Source of the DNA: Diaporthe sp. PMI_573
Lineage: Eukaryota; Ascomycota; Sordariomycetes; Diaporthales; Diaporthaceae
Assembly (NCBI GenBank): GCA_021399435.1
Contig: JAJTUP010000011.1
Span: 992,001 to 1,056,000 of the forward strand
DNA: 64,000 bases
Direction of reading: 5' to 3'
A program made the position numbers and the translations under genes. The notes under the pieces were generated by a model. The model searched no databases. It saw nothing but the letters and a program-made list of their open reading frames with translations, and had not been told where the DNA came from. Shown piece after piece: positions 56,621 through 64,000 of this stretch. How positions within the stretch are numbered: position 1 is the first letter of the stretch; every line of letters begins with the position of its first letter.

Positions 56621-57519
56621 GATCGCAGGAAGGTTGGCGACAAAGCCAAGATCGAGATCTGATGTTCGAATGCAACAGCAAATCGGTGATTTCACAATGT
56701 GGAGAAAGGCTTGGATGAAGTAAAATGAGGGTCTGGGAGACCATTCATACGTGTACTAGAAATACTGTAGCTCATCTAAAACCCAGGGGATCTAGACCTT
56801 CTCGGCGCGACCGCCTTCGGAGCGATATTTCCTGCTCGAGCGCTGCCGTCTTCGGACCAATCCTGCAACTCCAGCGCTGCTCTCCGATCAATCCTAACCC
56901 ACTCAATGGCTGCTTTCGTCTGAATTGACCAGAGAGGAGTCTTCCTCTGTCGGATCTGTCAGATTAAGTGGATCAACGTATCGATGCACACTAGTTTCAG
57001 CCTCCTGCCAAAAGCGCAGGGTGGTGTGGACCGGCGTATTTGAGACGCATGTCTCGGCCACTCGCATTTTCCAAGTTAATAATTTACCTTTTGAGGACAG
57101 TGTTGCTCCACAAGCGCAGCCATCTACGCCCCACGACTATAGATCAAGTGACAAGATGTGCCGTCACGAGGGTATTCTGCAACAGGAAAATGGCAGTCAA
57201 CGCAAGGCGGAAAACCCCGTACCAGCGGGACAATAACTCCCCCCCCCCTGTTTTGTTTGCAGCAGGAATTCTGAACAATCACAAAAGCTGTATTGGCCTT
57301 GGTCTTTCGCCAAAGGTCTAGGCATCATGTCAGAATTTCGAGGCTCTGAACTGTAACTATGGGGCTTGAGGGCTTGGCCAGACCTATTGAAGTAGGCACC
57401 TGAGACTTGTGATGAAGGTCAAATGACGGCCGGATCATCCTTTTGATTCAGTCTGACTATAATGATATAGTATCTTCTGGGTACCTCGGCAATAAGCAAA
57501 GTTTTGTCTAATGATTCGC
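56621..57519. other. Intergenic region with poly-C run
   Basis: A 899-base gap upstream of the membrane-protein gene and downstream of the dehydrogenase (both leftward). Ten C occur at 57239-57248, about 270 bases past the dehydrogenase stop. Frames at 56725-57321 have no domain support. Confidence 0.55.
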
Positions 57520-58467
57520 TCAGCTGAAGTTGACCACCACCTTTGACCCGTGATTTCTCTGTCGCGCATGTGCCCATGCCTGTTCCGCCTCATCCGCTGG
57601 GAATGACCTTACCGCCAGCGTGGTAATAACACAATCTCTAATCATCCCTGACAACTTGGCAAGCCTCTCAGAGCTCGGAGAAACAATGAAGTACTTGTAG
57701 CGCACGGCAGGGAACTTGGAAGACTCAGCCGCCACACCTCGTCCGAACGCCCATGAGGGCGGAGGATCCGCGACAGTGACGATAAAACCGTCATTCTTAA
57801 CTGTCTCCCAGGTTTTGGTCAGAACCTGCCCACCCACCGTATCAAAGACAATGTCGGTGTCTCGTATCTGGTGCTCCCAGCCAGGGCGATTGTAGTCAAG
57901 AACTTCTTGGGCTCCAAGCCTCCTCAGGCCATCATGATGTCGGCAAGAGGCTAGAGCAGTGATGTGACAATCAGTCAGATGGGTGGCGAGTTGAACCGCT
58001 ACGGAACCAACGGCACCAGACGCCCCAGTTATGAGCACACGCATTCCAGGCTTGGAGTTTCCATGATCGACAAGCGCCTCCCAGGCTGTCAAAAAAGGAA
58101 TAGGGAGTGCTGCAGCCTCATCATGAGACAATGATGACGGTTTGGGGGCGACTTCGTCAGCCAGGCAGATGGCGTACTCCGCCTGACCCTCGCCGCGGTC
58201 TGCTGCGATGAGCGCAATGACTTCTTCGCCCACTTCCAAAGGTCCGTGGTAGTCAGGACCGGTGGCGGATATCGTGCCCGACACCTCGTGTCCTGGGATC
58301 CGACTCTCAGTGCTGTAGAGCTCGGGCCAGAGGACCTCGTCTCCAGTGATGCCGGCGGCATGGACTTTGACGAGAATCTCATCGTTTCGAGGCAAGGGCT
58401 TCGGCACAGAGTGGTTGATCACGACTCTGGGAGATGAGACATCCCCAAGAATCTGTATGGCTCTCAT
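57520..58467 (-). CDS. Zinc-free MDR alcohol dehydrogenase / quinone oxidoreductase-like
   Basis: One exon, 315 residues. The GroES-like half has VKVHAAGITGDEVLWPELY, PGHEVSGTISATG and VGEEVIALIAADRGEGQAEY. The zinc-ligand cysteines of classical ADH are absent. The cofactor half has VLITGASGAVGSVAVQLA (AxxGxxG-type, usual for NADPH-dependent quinone oxidoreductases) and ALPIPFLTAWEAL. Family members reduce alkenals, quinones or enones. It shares a 588-base divergent promoter with the cupin gene, containing a CGGATACCCG motif identical to that upstream of the Zn2Cys6 regulator. Confidence 0.9.
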   Translation of the reverse strand: MRAIQILGDVSSPRVVINHSVPKPLPRNDEILVKVHAAGITGDEVLWPELYSTESRIPGHEVSGTISATGPDYHGPLEVGEEVIALIAADRGEGQAEYAICLADEVAPKPSSLSHDEAAALPIPFLTAWEALVDHGNSKPGMRVLITGASGAVGSVAVQLATHLTDCHITALASCRHHDGLRRLGAQEVLDYNRPGWEHQIRDTDIVFDTVGGQVLTKTWETVKNDGFIVTVADPPPSWAFGRGVAAESSKFPAVRYKYFIVSPSSERLAKLSGMIRDCVITTLAVRSFPADEAEQAWAHARQRNHGSKVVVNFS

Positions 58468-59055
58468 GATGCTTGATCAGTGCTGCGTTCCCAGGTGATG
58501 CCAAGTCGATAAAAACCTTGGAATTATGTGAGATGATGTTACAATTGTGTCGTGGCGAAAGGTCCAGAACACACCTGTTTTACAGCCGTCTAGGGAGCAT
58601 TTTATATTCCCAAGTGCCGGGAATCCGTTCAGGGGTGGCAAACCTCCGATTTGAGGTTTAGACTATTGTTGAGAAAGGCGGCGTGGCGTCCTGTTACGAA
58701 CTTCACTCACATGAGCGACGCCATTGAGACATCTCATCAACAGCTGTGCTATGGGCAGAATTTGGGGGTGGGTCGATTACCCGGATACCCGCCCGAGGCC
58801 GGATACTCACCAGTCGTCCTCGGGCTTCGCCGTCTCGGGAGCCGCTAGGCCGTCTGACATTCAGTACTATAACCCCGAAGCAGCGGCTTGAATTCAAGTT
58901 TTCTTCTTCTTTTTTATTTTTCATTTTTTCAGTGTATGATACACAGTGAATCTTCATTAAATTTGATTGATCGTGATCAAAAGCGTGTTGTGTACCTCAA
59001 CCGCTGTCTCACATAAAAAGTGACTTCAGTTTAGGAGAAACATCCGCAAAGCATT
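58468..59055. promoter_or_regulatory. Shared divergent promoter, MDR dehydrogenase / cupin
   Basis: A 588-base bidirectional promoter. It contains CGGATACCCG at 58782-58791 and a degenerate copy, CGGATACTC, at 58800-58808, 18 bases further on. These match the sites near 52.47 kb and may bind the same regulator. Confidence 0.55.
58782..58791. promoter_or_regulatory. CGGATACCCG site 3 (CGG-N4-CCG)
   Basis: An exact third copy of the motif in the window, in the divergent dehydrogenase/cupin promoter. A partial copy lies at 58800-58808. Confidence 0.5.
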
Positions 59056-59521
59056 ATGGAAGTCCAAAATGGACCGGAAAGGTAAGTGAGGTTTCTTGCG
59101 ATATTTCCCGAATCATTCAAGACTGAATACTTAATATTGAACATTGATACACCTTAGGTCTCGACCACGGGAGACCGTAAAAGTTCTCTACGACCACGAG
59201 CTCCAAAACGCGGCCGGGAAGTCCATCGTCGGCCTGGAGGTTACGTACCCTCCAGGCGGCTTCACCCCTCCCCACAAACATGCAGGGGCCACTGTTGTGG
59301 CACGCGTTACCGAGGGGAGTATTTTGAGCGGCATGAACGGGGATCCCCCCAAGATATATGGGGTAGGGGAGAGCTTTTTAGAGAACCCAGGCTGTCACCA
59401 TACCGTTGGAGAGAATCATAGTAGTGTTAGCCCTGCAAAGCTCATTGCGGTCTTTGTTGTGGATACTGAGGTTGTAAGGCGTGGTTATAGCAGTCTTACG
59501 GTGATTGACGAGGGATGGTGA
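59056..59521 (+). CDS. Small cupin-domain protein
   Basis: Two exons (59056-59081, 59158-59521) join in phase to 129 residues. A single conserved barrel shows the cupin motif 1, PPHKHAGATVVARVTEGSILSGMNG (HxH and Glu as metal ligands), and motif 2, with HHTVGENHS supplying the last His. No signal peptide or second barrel is present. Family members act as isomerases, dioxygenases or binding proteins; substrate unknown. The divergent neighbour, a quinone/enone reductase, and a shared CGG-N4-CCG motif suggest joint regulation. Confidence 0.88.
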
Positions 59522-60769
59522 TGCTGGCCTGGTTGAGCTTTACCAAGAGGCCGGCTGGAGTACATTGCCGCCCACCCCCCCCCCCCAGAGAAGAATTTTA
59601 CGGAATGTGGGAGAGCTTCATGGAGGTTCATCAATTGTGTAGGCCAATTTGAAGTCCAGCTTGCAAACATTAGGTTGAGAACTGACCCAATGAATGAGTG
59701 CGTTTCTCCCAAGGCACCTGGGATCACATATCATTTAATTGTGGCGTTGCCTCCGCCAAGACTTCTTGGCCCGGCAGGCGAGTGATTCCATGGAAACGGC
59801 CGACAAAGTGAGCGGAGCGGGCCGCGTCAACCGGGGAATGTCTAATTAACGATCAGCTGAAGCGTTGCTATCATGCGTCCTGCTTTTCCGGTCAGAATGC
59901 TGCCTCCACCGTTCAACAACTCCACACGCGCCGTTACGCGTATGCATACCCCATGGAGCAGTGTGGCTCATTCGCGTATGAGCCGGTAAACCTCCTCGCA
60001 AAATAATAACAAATAATTTTGCCAGGCTTTACTCGCAGGCCAGTCCCTTGAAGGGTCTTGAGGATTATTTACATGGTGTTCTATTAATCGAAGTCTAGTG
60101 AGGCACATTGTTTTCCCTCGTGTTTGGTATCCAAATGAAATTCTGGCGAGAGAATTTCTGTGGACCGTTGGCGACATTGTTGGGCAGGTGGGTGATGGCC
60201 GCGTGGCGCCCCCACAACGTGGCTCAGGTCCAGGCTTGACAGCCCCTTATTTCATGCCATGCAGGCCAGAGTACGTAATACTGGTGGCTACCCAGGGTAG
60301 GAGGAGTCAAGAAATTACGCGCATTTGCATACACGTATTTTCTTGTCAGGGGCTTGATTTGCTTTGTGTTGCTCCTTACCCCATGGGTAAAGCCAACCCT
60401 GGGAACTCAGCATGATCGGTCGCCGGCTGGAGTAGAACAAAGCTGACGAAATCGATGCGCAACTGCCGCGCATATCCGTGGTAGAACTGAGGAGTGCCAC
60501 GTGCGAACCCCTAATCGACCACGACGAGGTAGCCTCAGCTGAGAAAAGTGAGTAATACTAGAGTGTGATCGAGTCTTCTTGTTCAGATCACAATACATAT
60601 AGCTGCCTCGTCCGGTATAGATGCCTAGGCAGTATTGGTAGGTAGACCAGGCAGGTAGAGCTCTTCTCTCAGTCGTTCATTCGCTTTCTGTCGTTCAATC
60701 GCTCTCCTTCGCTATTCAGCACCTTACAAGTTGCCCACATTCTTTTCTGTCCGCGTCCGTTCGTTGGTC
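59522..60769. other. Intergenic region with poly-C run
   Basis: A 1.25-kb gap between two rightward genes. A run of 12 C lies at 59575-59586, only 54 bases after the cupin stop. No gene is recognised; the distal part contains the tyrosinase promoter. Confidence 0.6.
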
Positions 60770-61865
60770 ATGAAACGTATCTCGGCGCTCGCTGCCTTGG
60801 TGGCTGTCGCGGCAGCCGATACCTGCACATCACCTGTGCAGCGCAAGAACTTCACCTCTCTTGCAAATGATGAGAAAGCGAGCTGGTTGAACGCCGAGGT
60901 CTGCTTGACAACCCACGATGCCGTCTTTGGACTTTATGACGGTGCAAAAACTCTGTGGGACGAACAGCAGTACTTGCACTTGACCATGTCCAATTATATC
61001 CATGGCGTGGTAAGTCTCAAGCCCTTGCACAACTGTGAAGTGAATGTCAACTTACCAATATTAGGGACAATTTCTTCCTTGGCACCGCTACTACATGACT
61101 CTGCACGAAAAGCTACTGCAGACGTACTGCGGCTATACTGGTGGTATGCCTTATTGGGACGAGCAAGTCGACGCCGATAACATCACTGCATCCGCCGTTT
61201 GGGATACGGTGTATGGTATTGGAGGTGATGGAAACTCCTCGTTCAGTCAAATTGTGACGGAAGGGCCTTTTGCTTACACGGAACTTCACGTTGGCGCCTG
61301 GTCGTTCAATACAGTGATTCCGAAGACTGCGACTTATCACTTGAACCGTTCCATTAGCACAACGACTTTCCAAGCGGCTAGCCAGTCGAACGTGGATGAA
61401 TGCTATGCGCTTGACACCTACGAGGAAGCATGGGATTGCTACGGCCAGAGTCCCCACTCCGCCGGACATGCCGGTACTGGTGGCACCGTTAGTATTCTGG
61501 ACGCCCACGCTTGGCTCAGATCAATATACTAACATGCCATATAGATGCAAGACCCAGTGTTGTCTCCTGGCGACCCTGTATTTTTCCTTCATCACACCAA
61601 TCTCGACCGCCTTTGGTGGGAGTGGCAGTCTGCCAACCTTACCTCTCGTCTTACCGACATGGGAGGTCAGAATACGCCCACCGACGAATTCAATGCTGCC
61701 AATAATTGGGATGCTCCTGGTGCAAATTTCACCGATTATAGCGGCGATCCGGCCAACGTTACGACGCTAACACATATCCTATCTATGTACGAGATGATTG
61801 AGAATGTCACCATTGCCGACGTTATGGATATTGGTGGTGACGTTATCTGTGCTGAGTACGTTTGA
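60770..61865 (+). CDS. Secreted tyrosinase-type type-3 copper oxidase
   Basis: Three exons (60770-61009, 61065-61487, 61545-61865) join in phase to 327 residues. MKRISALAALVAVAAADTCT is a signal peptide. The CuA region contains YIHGVGQFLPWHRYYM, created by the first splice, with an additional His upstream in the THDAVFGLYDG/YLHL stretch. The CuB region has PHSAGHAGTGG and PVFFLHHTNLDRLWWEW (HxxxH-type HHTNLDR). The short length and missing C-terminal lid fit the small secreted fungal tyrosinases. These oxidise phenols to quinones, e.g. in pigment or secondary metabolism. Several N-x-S/T sites support secretion. A donor-like GAGTACGT overlaps the last codons, so a longer isoform cannot be excluded. 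Confidence 0.9.
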
Positions 61866-62593
61866 AGACAGCAGCTTGAGTACGGAAGAAGGCATCAGAT
61901 TCCAAACCTTCAAATATCACAGTTCAGCACCTAGCTCAATAATTCAATCCTTACCTTTACAAATCTTTCAGAATTAACCGCACTCTCATTTGTAGTGACT
62001 GGAAGAGGAATTGCGAGGGACTGGAGAGGCCGATGAGTTGCTAACACGAGCCGAGTCGGCCTACTTCCAACCAACAACCCAAAACATGCCTATTACCAGA
62101 AGGACCCCCACCCTTCATCCTTATCCGAATTATGGTTCATAGTAATTCTAAAGTGGTCTCTTTACGTTATCAGACCCTCCTGCGCGCATTCGTCGGCCAA
62201 CACCCCCTCCCGCCAACCTACTAATTCCGCAGGCTCAAGTCTGCCCAAGCATTGATGTTCCCGCTAACATGCATCTTCAAAAACGTCCAGCTGGCTACCT
62301 CGGCCCCCAAACTTGACCCTCTTACCACGGAAACCAAAAACCAGATCCTAGCATCTATGGCGACCGACCTCGGTAACAGTGAGGTCTGTCCTCTGCGAGC
62401 AATGGCACTGGCCCGTTTTCCTAGGATGCTTCATCGAGTTCAAGGATGATGGCACCGGAAAGATACTTTGATCATATTTCCCAAAACTACTCCTGATGAC
62501 GAGATTGTGCTGAGCTGACACGCTTGGGACTCAAGCTACAACTTGAACAGCCGACGGTCATCCTGTAACAAATCGATCTCTCGTTATCTGCTA
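61866..62593. other. Convergent spacer; possible gene relic
   Basis: A 728-base convergent gap between the tyrosinase and the SnoaL-like gene. Frame 62252-62449 (plus) reads a plausible peptide segment without known domain or start, and could be a decayed exon, but I cannot support it as a gene. Confidence 0.45.
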
Positions 62594-63079
62594 CTAATAG
62601 TTATACAACCTTAGATCCGGATCTGCCCTGCTCTCACTGTCCCGAATACATCCCTTGAGATCAACCTTACCCAGCAATTCCTGCTGAAACAAATAGCAAT
62701 GAATGGTCTTCATCTTACCCTCCTCATCCAAATCGTATATCGCACAGTTCGATATCTTGACGACGTCCCCAGGGTAAACATGGTAATCGTGGACAGCCTT
62801 CTCCACCTCCTTCTCATACAAAAAGTACGCATCCATCTTCAGGAATACCCTCCCTCGATCACTCATGACTATGAGGGGTATCACCTTCTCCTTGGCTGCC
62901 GCGTGGATGGGCTGGTAATGTTTGCGGATGCCCGCTTTGCCCTCCAGCGTCCCGATCGCCGGGTCTGGGATCACGAGCTTCACGTCGTCGGCGTAGAAGG
63001 AGTGTTGCTTGTCGTAGTCCGTGTCGTTGAAGGCGCGGATGTATTCGAGAAAGTCGGGAACTGATAGGTGCGGGGCCAT
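62594..63079 (-). CDS. SnoaL-like/NTF2-fold protein
   Basis: One exon, 161 residues from ATG 63079; the frame is open 36 codons further, but that extension is Pro/Ser-rich and not family-like. FLEYIRAFNDTDYDKQHSFYADDVKLVIPDPAIGTLEGKAGIRKHYQPIHA is the typical N-terminal helix and first strand of the SnoaL-like polyketide-cyclase/NTF2 fold. The end LDEEGKMKTIHCYLFQQELL is the last strand pair. Members are cyclases, isomerases, dehydratases or ligand-binding proteins. Active-site residues are not conserved enough to name a substrate. It converges with the tyrosinase gene. Confidence 0.85.
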   Translation of the reverse strand: MAPHLSVPDFLEYIRAFNDTDYDKQHSFYADDVKLVIPDPAIGTLEGKAGIRKHYQPIHAAAKEKVIPLIVMSDRGRVFLKMDAYFLYEKEVEKAVHDYHVYPGDVVKISNCAIYDLDEEGKMKTIHCYLFQQELLGKVDLKGCIRDSESRADPDLRLYNY

Positions 63080-64000
63080 GTCTGCTGGAATTCCGAGCGG
63101 GCAAATTTGTTTGGGCTTTCTTGGAGGCGTAACTATTGGCTCCCGGCTGCTAGTTGCACTCGAGTGGATCTTCACGTCGGTTACCAAGTCGCCGCTTTCA
63201 ATGAAGCAAGTAATAGCGTACGGTTCCTAGGCATGCATGGTGTATGCTGAGCTCAAGATTTTTCAAATGGTCCGACTTCTCCGAGGCCAAGTGGAGGAAT
63301 ATGGGGTCAGCCCGGGAATGAGGGCGGCTGTTTCACAGCCCAACTCTGTTTTGCCCACATTCCGTCTAGGCCGCGTGGATTCGCACTTTACCAACCTTGG
63401 AAGCAGTAGAATGTGAGAAGGTGTTACGATGGTCTTATGGTGATTCACGAGAGATGGTGTTGCCAGCATGGTCTAGACCCCGGCCAGCCTGACGATCAGT
63501 GTCAATAGACCTGAATCAATATTGTGGCTCTGGTGTGTCAAAGTCAAGCCCGATATTAGGCCCCATAACAGCCACCAAGGGCAGAGTTACTGTTTTGGGG
63601 AAATCCGAAAGGGGGGGCGGAGGGCGGTTGACTATTGCGAGAAGGCATAGCAAAATGGAGCACTAAGAGGCCGGCCAGGGGGGTTGAAGCATAGCCATAG
63701 GAGGAATATGTCCGGTTTACGCTTGGCGCACCCTCGTGGACGGCCTCCCACGCCATTCGACGAAAGTTTCAGACACGGGCGACAAGGCACAATTTTTGAA
63801 CGAAATTTAATTTGTACTCTCCCTCCAATCCATCGCGACCTGTATTATGTCGATCCGCATCACCAAGATCAGGGTATCTATTGTTGGACCACAAAAGGTC
63901 TTTCTAGCCGCACGAGGCGTGCCCGACACACCTCCAAACAAACAAAAACGACCCAGGCCTAAGCCTGCTTCTCCTCATCATGCTGCGCCACTGCGCCGGG
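63080..64000. other. Right-edge region; possible gene start at 63847
   Basis: No confirmed gene. From ATG 63847 the plus frame (MSIRITKIRVSIVGPQKVF...) stays open to the window end, 51 codons, Pro/Arg-rich; it may be the first exon of a gene continuing beyond the window, but there is no domain to confirm it. A 7-G run occurs near 63611. Confidence 0.3.

Noticed and set aside
62252..62449. Plus-strand frame of 65 codons downstream of tyrosinase
   Set aside because: Looks like a possible exon but has no domain, no donor/acceptor context linking it to the tyrosinase, and no partner exon.

Overview
The window looks like a filamentous ascomycete (Pezizomycotina) genome, most likely a Sordariomycete. 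Genes are on both strands, most are interrupted by short introns (about 50-110 nt) with GTAAGT-type donors and CTAAC/CTGAC branch-like sequences, and intergenic distances are 0.3-5 kb. The families seen (Zn2Cys6 regulators, fungal rhodopsin-domain membrane protein, DUF1993, DUF1479, GMC oxidase, secreted intradiol dioxygenase, tyrosinase) are typical of these fungi. No rRNA gene, convincing tRNA, CRISPR array or intact transposon was found. All gene models are manual splices read from sequence; exon joins were checked for phase wherever exon coordinates are given.

Left part (1-8 kb): the end of an unrecognised gene (minus strand), an AMSH/Sst2-type JAMM deubiquitinase (2441-4245), and a seven-pass rhodopsin-domain/PTH11-like membrane protein (6386-8030).

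8.4-24 kb is an enzyme-rich accessory block: a cytochrome P450, a divergent ACS-family (allantoate-permease-like) MFS transporter, a phenol-hydroxylase-type FAD monooxygenase, a DUF1993 protein, a regulator with an atypical half zinc cluster, and a divergent DUF1479 protein. This has the make-up of a catabolic or tailoring cluster (uptake, hydroxylation, regulator) with no PKS/NRPS/terpene core in view. It is followed by a single-pass, Thr/Ser-rich surface protein with a long cytoplasmic tail and then a gene-poor stretch (26.5-31.2 kb).

31-45 kb: a polytopic membrane protein, a secreted intradiol ring-cleavage dioxygenase, a small membrane protein with two HxxHC motifs (UstY-like), an APH-fold kinase-like protein, an SDR whose catalytic lysine is replaced by arginine, a kinase-like gene broken by a frameshift in its catalytic loop, and a conserved coiled-coil protein.

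46-64 kb is redox-rich: secreted GMC oxidase, SDR with a basic tail, NDH-2/AIF-like flavoprotein divergent from a classical Zn2Cys6 regulator, a multi-pass membrane protein, a zinc-free MDR alcohol dehydrogenase divergent from a cupin, a secreted tyrosinase and a SnoaL-like protein. The motif CGGATACCCG (CGG-N4-CCG, the layout expected of a Zn2Cys6 dimer site) occurs twice in the NDH/regulator promoter and once in the dehydrogenase/cupin promoter, which suggests a small self-regulated regulon.
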